Part shown: one piece after another, positions 9,912-18,816 of the stretch
How the letters are laid out: each line of letters begins with the position of its first letter
How positions within the stretch are numbered: the first letter of the stretch is position 1
Assembly (NCBI RefSeq): GCF_052180255.1
Contig: NZ_CP197466.1
Coordinates: 4,154,001 to 4,218,000, forward strand
Origin: Paenibacillus_AM sp052180255
GTDB lineage: Bacteria > Bacillota > Bacilli > Paenibacillales > NBRC-103111
DNA: 64,000 nucleotides
Reading direction: 5' to 3'
The notes under the pieces: model-generated
Told to the model about the DNA's origin: nothing
What the model saw: the letters and a program-made list of their open reading frames with translations, nothing else
The model's database searches: none
Translations under genes and position numbers: made by a program

Positions 9912-10050
9912 GAACGAAGGAGAAAAGATGCACTGAAGGAGCGAAGCGATCGCCTTTGAAAGAGTGAAATCCCTTCATTAACCTAATCAAAATTTCACGA
10001 TTTCAACAGCGACCGGAAGTGCTTCTTTTCTCCGCAGTGACCTGATTTTT
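9912..10050 (+). repeat. Intergenic hairpin repeat, copy A
   Basis: A non-coding stretch between the protease and cydC with near-inverted ends: GGAGAAAAGATGCA near the left end and TGCTTCTTTTCTCC near the right (10020-10033). The core CGATTTCAACAGCGACC and the right end AGTGCTTCTTTTCTCCG are shared with the opposite strand of 48358-48559. It contains no open frame. It resembles a MITE or REP/BIME-like dispersed element. Confidence 0.65.
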
Positions 10051-10052
10051 AT

Positions 10053-11846
10053 TTACACACTCGGCCGATCCAAATGGTACAAATTACGATAACGCGGGAA
10101 TTTCTCCATCAGCTGCTCATGTGTTCCCCGCATCTCAATCTTGCCATCCTCCATAAAAATCACTTCGTCCATATGCTCTGCTCCGACCAGATGATGCGTA
10201 ATCCAGATTAACGATTTACCCTCCATGGTCTGGAACATCGTCCGCAGTAATTCACGTTCCGTCCGTGGATCAAGTCCAACCGTCGGCTCATCAAGTATGA
10301 CCACCGGTGTCTCCTGGAGCAGGACACGAGCAAGCGCAATACGCTGCCGTTCTCCACCCGAGAACCGTTTCCCTGCTTCTTGCATTTGCGTCTGATACCC
10401 ATTTGGTAAGGAATCAATTAAGGTACCCAGCCGAACCTGCTCGGCAACCGCTGCGATCTCCTCATCTGAAGCGCTACGTCTACCAAGTCTCATATTATTG
10501 GCAACTGTCGTATCGAATAAATGCGGGCTCTGATTCAACACAGAAATAATACTTGGAATGCTCTCACCATAAGAATCGGCTGGCAATCCATTGATGCTCA
10601 CTTCCCCGCTCACTGGCAAAATTGCACCTTGAATGAGCTTCAATATCGTCGATTTACCAGCGCCACTACGACCGATGATCGCAATCTTTTTCCCTTGCGG
10701 GATATCCAGCGATACATCATCAACGCTCCACAATTGCTGCCCATCGTCCACACCAGCAACAGCCTGAGCCTCATAAGCAAAACGAACATGTTGGATATGA
10801 ATATCCGCTTGTTGCTTCGCTTGGTTTAGCACTTCATCGCTAATCGTACTGACATCAGTGTCATTCCTAGCACCATGGGTTGCCCCGTCCCCGACAGGCT
10901 CATTAATCGCATTCAATCGTGTTAGCGAATCCTGATATTGGGGTATTTTTTCAATGGCTTCGGATATCGGAATAAAGGCATCCATAATCGGGAAGGTCAC
11001 GAGCACGAATGCCGCGATGAATGTAACCGCCATTTTACCATCCGCATATTGCTGCCCCGTCCAATAAATAAGTGTGACGACAATCAATCCGACCACACCT
11101 TGCGCGATCATATTTCGCCATCTGCCCCAACTGCTTAGCGAACGTTCCACCTTCGTAACATGCGATTCATCAGACTCATACGTATCCAGAAATTGTGCCG
11201 ATCTACCGCTAATTTTCCAATCGCTAATACCGAGCACAGCATCTGTCAGCTTTTGATACAACCCGCTGCGACCTGCTTTCATCTGCTTCTGTTTCTTAAT
11301 CGTAACGACGAGCGATACCCAAGGAAGTACAACGATCAGAATGAGTAGAAACGCTGCCATTACGAGCGCGAACTGCCAATCCCACCAGCCTATCACACCA
11401 ACATATACGGCATACATCAAGGCAGCGATGACAGATGGGAAAATAGTGCGAATATACACATTTTGCAAATGTTCTATGTCATCCGCTAGCACGCTGAGAA
11501 TATCGCCTGTACGGAAACGGGAACGAATAAACAGCGCCTGTGGCTCTAGAATCCGATACAAACGTACGCGCATTTGCGATAAGATTCGCAGCACCGCGTC
11601 ATGTCCCACTAGCCTCTCCACATAATGAACAACTGAGCGACTAATTCCGAACGTACGCACAAGCACAATTGGAACATACACCATCAGAATGTTCTCTGGC
11701 CTTAACGCTGACTTCGAGATAAGAAAGCCCGATGTGAAAGTGAGCATACTCGCACACAATAAGGTCAATGCACCAAGGGCAATAATAATGACAAAACGCC
11801 AGAAATACGCTCTCACATAAGGAAGTATCCATTGTTCCCGGTTCAT
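10053..11846 (-). CDS. cydC: CydDC ABC transporter, CydC subunit
   Basis: Fused membrane/ATPase half-transporter required for assembly of cytochrome bd. 597 residues: six membrane helices in about 1-300, then an ATPase domain with Walker A GRSGAGKST, signature FSGGERQRIALARVLL and Walker B VVILDEPTVGLD. CydDC has been described as a cysteine/glutathione exporter and more recently as a heme transporter. The start overlaps the cydD stop by 4 bases (ATGA) and has GGAGGGG upstream, so it is translationally coupled. Last gene of cydA-cydB-cydD-cydC. Subunit letters follow the family models; Bacillus literature uses C for the first and D for the second. Confidence 0.92.
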   Translation of the reverse strand: MNREQWILPYVRAYFWRFVIIIALGALTLLCASMLTFTSGFLISKSALRPENILMVYVPIVLVRTFGISRSVVHYVERLVGHDAVLRILSQMRVRLYRILEPQALFIRSRFRTGDILSVLADDIEHLQNVYIRTIFPSVIAALMYAVYVGVIGWWDWQFALVMAAFLLILIVVLPWVSLVVTIKKQKQMKAGRSGLYQKLTDAVLGISDWKISGRSAQFLDTYESDESHVTKVERSLSSWGRWRNMIAQGVVGLIVVTLIYWTGQQYADGKMAVTFIAAFVLVTFPIMDAFIPISEAIEKIPQYQDSLTRLNAINEPVGDGATHGARNDTDVSTISDEVLNQAKQQADIHIQHVRFAYEAQAVAGVDDGQQLWSVDDVSLDIPQGKKIAIIGRSGAGKSTILKLIQGAILPVSGEVSINGLPADSYGESIPSIISVLNQSPHLFDTTVANNMRLGRRSASDEEIAAVAEQVRLGTLIDSLPNGYQTQMQEAGKRFSGGERQRIALARVLLQETPVVILDEPTVGLDPRTERELLRTMFQTMEGKSLIWITHHLVGAEHMDEVIFMEDGKIEMRGTHEQLMEKFPRYRNLYHLDRPSV

Positions 11847-13564
11847 GATATCCCCTCCAATTGCAGGGCAACCATCTCATAGTAAACGCCCTTACTTGCC
11901 ATTAGCTGCTCATGCGTCCCCATCTCTGCTACCTTGCCTTGATCCATGACGATAATCCAGTCCATATCCGGCATCCAATGTAAGCGATGCGTCGCAAGAA
12001 ACACGAGTTTATTCGAAAATAACTCAAGCATCGTCTCTTTCAGTTCGTACTCGGTCTCAATATCAAGATGCGCCGTTGGCTCATCCAACAAGATCACCGA
12101 ACGCTGACTGAGAAAGGCCCGCGCTAACGCTACACGCTGCTCTTGCCCTCCACTGAGCATACGACCGCCATTGCCAATTACTTCTTCAGCACCACCAGGC
12201 AAGCTTGCAACTAATTTGGTAAGCCCGGCAGCTTCAACAGCTTTACTCACTTCTTCCATCGACGCCTCGGGGTGATAGAAGCGAACGTTATCTGCAAGTG
12301 ATCCGCTAAAAATGTACGGATGCTGCGGGATATACGTCGTCTTTTTTTGCCAACTCTCACTCGTTAGCGAACTGTACTCGTTGCCATTGATGCGAATACG
12401 GCCCGATGTAGGTCGAAGAAATCCACCCAGTACATCAATAAGTGTGGACTTTCCCCCTCCACTTTCTCCAACGATACCGATCTTGTTCATACCCGATAAT
12501 GGCAGGGAAACATCTTGAATGGATGGCCTGCCGCTGCCTTCGTGCACAACACCAATCCCGTCTAACACCATTGAACTATCGTTCGTCCATACTAAATCCT
12601 CATTGATCACCGCCTGCTCTTCTCCCGGCTCATCAATAATCGCTTGTATAGCCTCGCCCGCTTCTTTACCGTTCAAGGTTGCATGATAATCTGCCCCGAC
12701 CATCCGAACAGGCAGGAAATACTCCGGCGCTAGAATCAGAATCGTCAGTCCAGTCATTAGCGTCATATTACCGTTAACGAGGCGCAGGCCCAGACTCACC
12801 GCCACTGAAGCCACAGACAACATCGTAAAGAAATCGAGCGCGAATGAGGATAAAAAGGCAACTTTTAGCGTTCGCATCGTTGCTGAGCGGTAGCTGTCAC
12901 TTACTTTCCCAATCGTCTTACTATGGTTGCGACTCTGCCCAAGAAACTTCAAAGTCTCAAGCCCACGAAGCGAGTCGACAAAATGGTTCGACAGCTTCCG
13001 ATACGACTCCCACTGCTCATTCATTTGCTTCTTCGCAGCTAGACCGACTAAGATCATGAACACAATCAAGATTGGCATGGCAAGCGTCAGAATGACACCC
13101 GCCGTCACATCCTGCATATAGATATACGCCAGAATAAGTACAGGTGTAACTGAAGTGCTGATCATACGCGGGATGATCAACTCCAAATACGTTCGGAACT
13201 TGGTCACACCTTCCAGTACGAGGGTCACCAAATTACCCGTTCCAGCTGTCTGTGCAAACCGAGGTCCAAGATGGAACAATTTCTCCATCAACTTCTTACG
13301 TAAAGAAATCCCAGTTACCTCTGCAAAGCGATAAGCGATTTTTTGCTGCAGATTACCCATAACCTGACGTATAAAAAAAGCGAGCATAAACAGAGCAATT
13401 GTGCCCGTCTGCTCGCTTAATGACTCCCCAGCAAAAAGGGCGGATAATGCATCCGCCAACCATTTTGCCTGAAAAAGTATAGAAAAGCTTTGCACGAGAA
13501 TGATGATCGTGATGAGGAAGAGGATCGGTTTGATCCCTTTATATCCGAGCAAGTTTCTACCCAT
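11843..13564 (-). CDS. cydD: CydDC ABC transporter, CydD subunit
   Basis: Partner of CydC in a heterodimeric ABC transporter needed for mature bd oxidase. 573 residues: N-terminal transmembrane domain with the CydD-type stretch LFHLGPRFAQTAGTGNLVTL, then ATPase domain with Walker A GESGGGKST, signature LSGGQEQRVALARAFL and Walker B ILLDEPTAHLD. The start codon overlaps the cydB stop by one base (TAATG) with GGAG just upstream, again a coupled junction. Confidence 0.92.
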   Translation of the reverse strand: MGRNLLGYKGIKPILFLITIIILVQSFSILFQAKWLADALSALFAGESLSEQTGTIALFMLAFFIRQVMGNLQQKIAYRFAEVTGISLRKKLMEKLFHLGPRFAQTAGTGNLVTLVLEGVTKFRTYLELIIPRMISTSVTPVLILAYIYMQDVTAGVILTLAMPILIVFMILVGLAAKKQMNEQWESYRKLSNHFVDSLRGLETLKFLGQSRNHSKTIGKVSDSYRSATMRTLKVAFLSSFALDFFTMLSVASVAVSLGLRLVNGNMTLMTGLTILILAPEYFLPVRMVGADYHATLNGKEAGEAIQAIIDEPGEEQAVINEDLVWTNDSSMVLDGIGVVHEGSGRPSIQDVSLPLSGMNKIGIVGESGGGKSTLIDVLGGFLRPTSGRIRINGNEYSSLTSESWQKKTTYIPQHPYIFSGSLADNVRFYHPEASMEEVSKAVEAAGLTKLVASLPGGAEEVIGNGGRMLSGGQEQRVALARAFLSQRSVILLDEPTAHLDIETEYELKETMLELFSNKLVFLATHRLHWMPDMDWIIVMDQGKVAEMGTHEQLMASKGVYYEMVALQLEGIS

Positions 13565-14580
13565 TAGTACTCCATATGCTCCTTCTCATTAATCCGTTTA
13601 TGGAAAACGAAGTAACTCCAAATCTGATACCCCAGCACGAACGGGAGCAGCGTTAACGCCACAATCGTCATCACTTTGAGCGAGTATGCCCCTGAAGCTG
13701 CATTTGTAATCGTTAAGCTAAACAAAGGATCAATCGAACTAATCATAAGTCGTGGGAACAAGCCCACAAAGATCGAAGCTGTCGCAAGAACAATAATGGC
13801 TCCTGTCATCCCGAACGCCCAACCATCACGTTTTTTCGACATGAATACACCAGTTAAGATATACACGATAACACCTAGGATACCAATTGCCGTTAGAATA
13901 CCGCCTCGAGCTTCGAACACGTCCGTCATGAAGTACGTCATCACAACGAATGTCACAAGTAGGGCAGCGAGCGGTAAGAGTAATCTTTTAGCCATAACAC
14001 GTGCCCGCTCTTGTAATTCTCCCACTGTTCGTAGAGTTGTAAACATCAAACCATGCACCAAGCATAGAACCGTCACCGTAAGGCCGCCTACAACCGTGTA
14101 CGCATTAACAACATCGAATAGTCCTGCTTGCATATTCATATTCTGATCGATTGGAAGCCCTTGAATTAGACAAGCGAATACGACACCGAATAAGAACGGA
14201 GGAAGTGAACTTCCGAAGAAAATCACCCAATCCCATGTATTTTTCCAACTATCTGCTGATACCTTACCTCTAAATTCAAACGCAACACCGCGTCCAATTA
14301 ATGCAAGTAGAACGAATACAAGTGGAACATAGAAACCGCTGAATAACGTTGCATACCAATGCGGGAAAGCCGCGAACATAGCCCCACCCGCTGTAATTAA
14401 CCATACTTCATTCGCATCCCAGAAAGGACCGATTGAATTAATTAACACGCGACGCTGACCGTCTGTTCGAGCAAGCAGCTTCGTCGCCATCCCAACACCA
14501 AAGTCGAATCCTTCTAGGAAGAAGAAGCCAACGAATAATACAGCGACCAGAATAAACCACAATTCAGGTAATGTTAGCAT
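13564..14580 (-). CDS. cydB: Cytochrome bd quinol oxidase subunit II
   Basis: Integral membrane subunit of the bd-type quinol oxidase, paired with CydA. 338 residues, about eight or nine helices, with the family N-terminal GFFFLEGFDFGVGMATKLL. Shine-Dalgarno AAGGAGG lies about 11 bases before the ATG inside the end of cydA; the two genes overlap by 7 bases. Second gene of the cyd operon. Confidence 0.96.
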   Translation of the reverse strand: MLTLPELWFILVAVLFVGFFFLEGFDFGVGMATKLLARTDGQRRVLINSIGPFWDANEVWLITAGGAMFAAFPHWYATLFSGFYVPLVFVLLALIGRGVAFEFRGKVSADSWKNTWDWVIFFGSSLPPFLFGVVFACLIQGLPIDQNMNMQAGLFDVVNAYTVVGGLTVTVLCLVHGLMFTTLRTVGELQERARVMAKRLLLPLAALLVTFVVMTYFMTDVFEARGGILTAIGILGVIVYILTGVFMSKKRDGWAFGMTGAIIVLATASIFVGLFPRLMISSIDPLFSLTITNAASGAYSLKVMTIVALTLLPFVLGYQIWSYFVFHKRINEKEHMEY

Positions 14581-15977
14581 GATTGAGGTTCCTCCTTATC
14601 GAATGGATCGTTAGATTGCTTGTGATCTTTTTGATGATGTCCATCCGGACCCTTCTTAATCTCACGTAGGAATAAATACACAAGGACAATGCCTAGAACC
14701 GTATAAATCAGTGTAAAAGCAATGAATGAGAATAACATCGAGCCTGCGCTCACATTTGGAGAAATCGAATCGGCTGTCTTCATTAGTCCAAATACCGTCC
14801 AAGGCTGACGACCAATCTCAGTCATGATCCAACCCGCCGTGTTCCCGATAAATGGTAGTGAGATAGACCAGATCATTAGACGCCAGTACCAATTGTTGTT
14901 TTGATCCAGCTTTTTACGCCATGCCAGATAAGCCCCATACATACTGAGTAAAATCATCGCGCATCCCGCTACGATCATAATACGGAAACTCCAGAAAGTT
15001 GTACGTACAGGTGGAATGTAATTTCCTGGTCCATATTTCTGTTCATATTCGGCTTGAAGTGTCTTCATCCCTTTAACCTGACCGGAGAACTCTCCATAGG
15101 ATAGGAAACTCAGCAAGTAAGGAACTTTAAGTGATACCGAATTTTGCTGCTTATGGGGATCGATTGCTGCGAATACGGTCCAAGGTGCCGGATCCTCACT
15201 ATCTTCCCATAGACCTTCACTTGCTGCCATTTTCATTGGCTGTGTATGAATCAAGTATTCCGCTTGTTTATGACCGAAAAGTGCAACTGAAATCGATGAA
15301 ATCAGTGCAATAATGATTGCAATTTTAAAAGATTTTTTGAAAAACGTTACTTGTTGTTTCTTCAGCAATTTCCAAGCACTAATACCTGCAATCAGGAAAG
15401 CACCTGTTAAGAATGCGCCGAACACCGTATGCGGGAATTCCCACCACAGTTGACCATTACCAATTAAGGCAAAAAAGTCATTCATCTCTGCTCGACCATT
15501 ATTCATCTCAAAGCCAACAGGTCTTTGCATGAACGAGTTCGCAGCTAGAATCCAGAACGCGGATATAATTGTTCCAATGGATACGAGCCAGATGCACATC
15601 AAATGCAATTTTTTCGATAAACGCTCCCAACCGAATATCCATAAACCAAGGAATGTTGATTCCAGGAAAAATGCTAATAAAGCTTCAACCGCTAGTGGTG
15701 CACCGAAAACGTCACCGACAAATCGCGAGTAATCCGACCAGTTCATACCGAACTGGAACTCTTGCAGAATGCCCGTTACAACACCGACCGCAAAGTTAAT
15801 GAGGAAAAAATGCCCCCAGAACTTCGCCAATTTCTTGTACTTTTCATCCCCTTTAATGACATACATCGTTTCCATCAACGCAATTAGTAACGCAAGACCA
15901 ATTGAGATGGGTACGAAGATAAAGTGGAAAATGGTCGTTGATGCGAATTGAAGACGTGATATTAAAATCGGATCCAT
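14574..15977 (-). CDS. cydA: Cytochrome bd quinol oxidase subunit I
   Basis: Heme-carrying subunit that oxidises quinol and reduces O2 to water at low oxygen. 467 residues from the ATG at 15977, chosen because GGAAGGGAACC sits just before it; an in-frame ATG at 16001 lacks a site. His18 in TTIFHFIF matches the heme b595 ligand, and GWIMTEIGRQPW is the conserved heme/quinol signature. The Q loop (around KGMKTLQAEYEQKYGPGNY) is the short form usual in Firmicutes. First gene of the operon; Rex-type palindromes lie 160-265 bases upstream. Confidence 0.97.
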   Translation of the reverse strand: MDPILISRLQFASTTIFHFIFVPISIGLALLIALMETMYVIKGDEKYKKLAKFWGHFFLINFAVGVVTGILQEFQFGMNWSDYSRFVGDVFGAPLAVEALLAFFLESTFLGLWIFGWERLSKKLHLMCIWLVSIGTIISAFWILAANSFMQRPVGFEMNNGRAEMNDFFALIGNGQLWWEFPHTVFGAFLTGAFLIAGISAWKLLKKQQVTFFKKSFKIAIIIALISSISVALFGHKQAEYLIHTQPMKMAASEGLWEDSEDPAPWTVFAAIDPHKQQNSVSLKVPYLLSFLSYGEFSGQVKGMKTLQAEYEQKYGPGNYIPPVRTTFWSFRIMIVAGCAMILLSMYGAYLAWRKKLDQNNNWYWRLMIWSISLPFIGNTAGWIMTEIGRQPWTVFGLMKTADSISPNVSAGSMLFSFIAFTLIYTVLGIVLVYLFLREIKKGPDGHHQKDHKQSNDPFDKEEPQSC

Positions 15978-16139
15978 GGTTCCCTTCCCTCTTTCTCTCA
16001 TAATTTCAGCACATGATCTAAAGGTGATACATTTTAGCTGACAACCCCATATTTTTCAGTGATTTAAGTTATTGTCGATTACGGGTTGTGTGCTGCTTGC
16101 CCGGTAATACAGAGAATATTTTAATAAGAAAAAATCCCC

Positions 16140-16157
16140 TTGTGATACTTTTAACAA
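16140..16157. promoter_or_regulatory. Imperfect Rex-like site upstream of cydA
   Basis: TTGTGATACTTTTAACAA resembles the Rex box (TTGTGA-N6-TCACAA) with a degraded right half. It lies about 165 bases upstream of the cydA start and 17 bases from a better site. Rex represses cyd genes in Bacillus when NADH is low; function here is inferred. Confidence 0.5.
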
Positions 16158-16173
16158 ATAAACCGGATTTTTA

Positions 16174-16191
16174 TTGTGACAAAAGTCACAA
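16174..16191. promoter_or_regulatory. Rex box upstream of cydA
   Basis: TTGTGAC-AAAA-GTCACAA is a perfect inverted repeat of the Rex consensus. It lies about 200 bases upstream of the cydA ATG. A further half site TTTGTCACAA is at 16233-16242. Multiple Rex sites upstream of cydA are known in B. subtilis. The rest of 16002-16345 is AT-rich and shows no gene. Confidence 0.72.
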
Positions 16192-16345
16192 AGTATATCA
16201 AGTGGAGGATATTAAACATTAATTTTCAGCTGTTTGTCACAATATATAAAAATACTGGAAGTTTTAGCGTCAATTACTAGCTTCATAGACGGATTTAAAA
16301 AGCGCCTTCTTCTCTCATAATTTGGGCTTGCGATATCGATCAAAT

Positions 16346-16371
16346 AAGGTTACCATTACGGTGGTAACCTT
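16346..16371. promoter_or_regulatory. Perfect 10-bp dyad upstream of the PbuE-like gene
   Basis: AAGGTTACCA, six bases, TGGTAACCTT, ending 30 bases before the start codon. A possible promoter is TTGCGA (16328), 17 bases, TACCAT (16351), so the dyad would cover the -10 region. It could be a repressor operator or an RNA hairpin (TTTT follows). The cognate regulator is not identified. No purine riboswitch was recognised in this leader. Confidence 0.5.
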
Positions 16372-16401
16372 TTAAGGTAAAGAAGGAGTGTTCAAAAAAA
16401 T

Positions 16402-17598
16402 ATGGATCGTCGTGTATATATGCTGGCTATCGCAGCCTTTGTTGTAGGAACGGTAGAATTAATTATCGGAGGAACGCTGGATTTAATTGCAGCGGATTTG
16501 AATGTATCGGTTAGTGCGGCGGGGCAGCTCATCACCGTATTCTCGGTTGCTTTTGCGATTGCTGCACCCATTCTATTCGCCATCACAACCCGAATCGAAC
16601 GTAAAAAGCTGCTTATTTTCACATTAGGTGCTTTTTGCTTGGGGAATGTGCTGGCATTCTTGAGCCCTAATTACAATATGTTGATGGTATCGAGAATCGT
16701 CTCTGCGGCAAGTGGCTCCCTGCTCGTCGTCTTATGTGTCACCGTTGCCTCACAAATTGTTCAGACCGCCTATCGCGCCCGCGCGATCGGAACCATTTAT
16801 ATGGGAATCAGCGGTTCACTCGTGCTCGGCGTACCACTTGGACTTGTGCTGAGTAACGCCTACGACTGGCGTGCTCCGTTCCTTTTAGTTGCAATTCTAA
16901 CGCTCGTTGTCATGGTCGGTATTCATTTCTTGCTTGCGCCGATTCCGGTTAAGCCAACAGCAATCCCCTTGTGGAAACAGCTGGGAACACTTAAAAACCG
17001 TAAAATCTTAACTGCACAATTGACTTCCTTGCTATTTTTGACTGGGCATTTGACACTTTACGCGTATTTAACGCCTTACTTAATCACAACCTTGCATCTT
17101 GATGCGTCTTGGATCACGATTGTCTACTTCATCTTCGGCTTATCGGCAGTTGCTGGTGGTGGATTCGGGGGATGGTTGGTCGATAAATGGGGCTCTACGA
17201 AAAGTATTGTGGTCATTATTTCCGCATTCTTAGTCGCCATTTGTGTGCTGCCGCTCGTTACGAACTCCCTGTATGTATTCTTAGTCGTCATGGTACTCTG
17301 GGGTGGTTTAAGCTGGGCAATCACACCTGCTATTCAGAACTACTTAATTGAATCCGCACCGGATTCCGCTGAAATTCAGCAGACATTGAACAACTCAGCG
17401 CTCCACCTTGGTATAGCATCAGGTTCTTCCATCGGCGGACTTGTCATTCAGCATTATTCCGTTACGGCGAACCCTTGGGTTGGCGGCAGCATTATTGTCT
17501 TCACACTACTGATTGCCGTCTACTCCATTACAAGGCCTATCCAAGCCGTATCTCGCAGCAAACAGCCTGCACAAGCTTCAATTGCCGTCGAAAATTAA
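16402..17598 (+). CDS. MFS efflux transporter, PbuE/AraJ-like
   Basis: 398-residue, 12-helix major facilitator protein. It is similar throughout to B. subtilis PbuE (purine base/nucleoside efflux): VGTVELIIGGTLDLIA at the N-terminus, IERKKLLIF in the first loop, YRARAIGTIYMG in helix 4-5, and IQQTLNNSALHLGIASGS near the end. Substrate could be purines or drugs; only the family is secure. AAGGAG lies rather far (about 13 bases) from the ATG. Monocistronic, between a dyad-containing leader and a strong terminator. Confidence 0.85.
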   Translation: MDRRVYMLAIAAFVVGTVELIIGGTLDLIAADLNVSVSAAGQLITVFSVAFAIAAPILFAITTRIERKKLLIFTLGAFCLGNVLAFLSPNYNMLMVSRIVSAASGSLLVVLCVTVASQIVQTAYRARAIGTIYMGISGSLVLGVPLGLVLSNAYDWRAPFLLVAILTLVVMVGIHFLLAPIPVKPTAIPLWKQLGTLKNRKILTAQLTSLLFLTGHLTLYAYLTPYLITTLHLDASWITIVYFIFGLSAVAGGGFGGWLVDKWGSTKSIVVIISAFLVAICVLPLVTNSLYVFLVVMVLWGGLSWAITPAIQNYLIESAPDSAEIQQTLNNSALHLGIASGSSIGGLVIQHYSVTANPWVGGSIIVFTLLIAVYSITRPIQAVSRSKQPAQASIAVEN

Positions 17599-17616
17599 TA
17601 CAGTTCCTGCCTAGCA

Positions 17617-17651
17617 AAACGGAGCCCCGCACAAGCGGAGCTCCGTTTTTT
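17617..17651 (+). terminator. Terminator after the MFS gene
   Basis: AAACGGAGCCCCGC, loop ACAA, GCGGAGCTCCGTTT with one mismatch, followed by a run of T. Confidence 0.88.
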
Positions 17652-17720
17652 CAATCTGGTTGCAACTTTTATGTAGGAAATGTGTCTAACATTTAACCGA
17701 ACCAGGAGGAGGCTGTTATT

Positions 17721-18761
17721 TTGATAAAAAGAAAACTACGCAACCTCACCACGATCAGTCTGATTATCCTTTTGTTTATTAGCTTATCGCCAGTTTCAGC
17801 GCTAGGCAAAGAAACCACATTCACAGATGTTCCGAAGGAGCATTGGGCATATGAATCCATTGTATGGGCGCAAGAGCAAGACATTGTGTCAGGATATCCT
17901 GATGGTACTTTTAAACCTAATCAGATTGTTGGACAAGTCGCATTCCTATCGATGCTCATTCGCGCATATGTCCCGAAAGACAAATTACCACAGACAGAAG
18001 ACGATGACCGGCTAGGTCCTTATTTGAGATACGCCGGCATCATGGGTTGGAATACCATTGTACCTCCTTCAAGCAAATTAGGTGAATTACCTGGAGCACC
18101 AAAGGGTAGTGCTAGGTTTAACGTCACACTTCAACGCAGTCAGGCAGCTAAAATTATCACAAATGCCAATGGAAGAAACTATGAAACGGATGATGCGATC
18201 CAGTTTTTATTGGACAGCGGACTTGTACATGGAAAAACAAGTCCCACAGTTGAGGGCTACGAAGCCCATGATTACTTAACACGTGCCGAGGCAGTTACAA
18301 TTATCAAACAACTCAAAAACAAACAGACTCAGCTATATCCCAGTCCTCTATATCAGTCCCAGTACGATCCAACTACTTTAAATCTAAGTCCCTATGAGAA
18401 TTATCCGCTAATCATCCAATTACCACAGAATGAGCCTTTTGATAAGTTTAGCAAGATCATATTAACAAACCCTACAACAGGTTATACACGTACCACTGAT
18501 TCAACCTTTACCCTCAAAGGTACTGTTTCTTCAGCCGTAGGTGACCACCTTGAATTACAAGTTGAATATTGGAATGGATTTTCTTTCACATTTTTAACAA
18601 GCATGACTACTATTTTTGATAAAGAATTTTTCACGCAAAAGATCACATTGCCCTCAACCGGTCTTTATCGCATATCCATCAAATCCGAGAATATAGTAGA
18701 GGGAAAATTAAACGATAATACCGTTCTAGTCACCTCTTTCTATCTCGACTATAAAAATTAA
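17721..18761 (+). CDS. Secreted SLH-domain protein of unknown function
   Basis: 346 residues from a TTG preceded by AGGAGGAGG. Signal peptide MIKRKLRNLTTISLIILLF with probable cleavage near SALG/K. One clear SLH motif follows (about 34-90: FTDVPKEHWAYESI ... GYPDGTFKPNQ), then a weaker one (about 145-200, ending in DYLTRAEAVTIIKQL). The C-terminal 140 residues look like a beta-rich domain without a recognisable family. Predicted to sit in the cell wall. It has no operon partners and shares a terminator hairpin with the convergent regulator. Confidence 0.82.
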   Translation: MIKRKLRNLTTISLIILLFISLSPVSALGKETTFTDVPKEHWAYESIVWAQEQDIVSGYPDGTFKPNQIVGQVAFLSMLIRAYVPKDKLPQTEDDDRLGPYLRYAGIMGWNTIVPPSSKLGELPGAPKGSARFNVTLQRSQAAKIITNANGRNYETDDAIQFLLDSGLVHGKTSPTVEGYEAHDYLTRAEAVTIIKQLKNKQTQLYPSPLYQSQYDPTTLNLSPYENYPLIIQLPQNEPFDKFSKIILTNPTTGYTRTTDSTFTLKGTVSSAVGDHLELQVEYWNGFSFTFLTSMTTIFDKEFFTQKITLPSTGLYRISIKSENIVEGKLNDNTVLVTSFYLDYKN

Positions 18762-18767
18762 AAAACA

Positions 18768-18816
18768 AGCGTGTTCAAAAAGAAGTTAACAGACTTTTTG
18801 AACACGCTATTTTTTT
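18768..18816. terminator. Shared terminator hairpin with repeat-family arms
   Basis: AGCGTGTTCAAAAAG (18768-18782) pairs with CTTTTTGAACACGCT (18793-18808), then ATTTTTTT. It lies between two convergent genes. The same arms form the outer ends of the larger repeat at 48358-48559, so this may be its minimal form. Confidence 0.82.

Noticed and set aside
13676..14146. 156-codon frame on the plus strand inside cydB
   Set aside because: Antisense shadow of a conserved membrane protein.
16243..16401. Adenine/guanine riboswitch before the PbuE-like gene
   Set aside because: The conserved purine aptamer core was not found by eye; only a protein-type dyad is seen.
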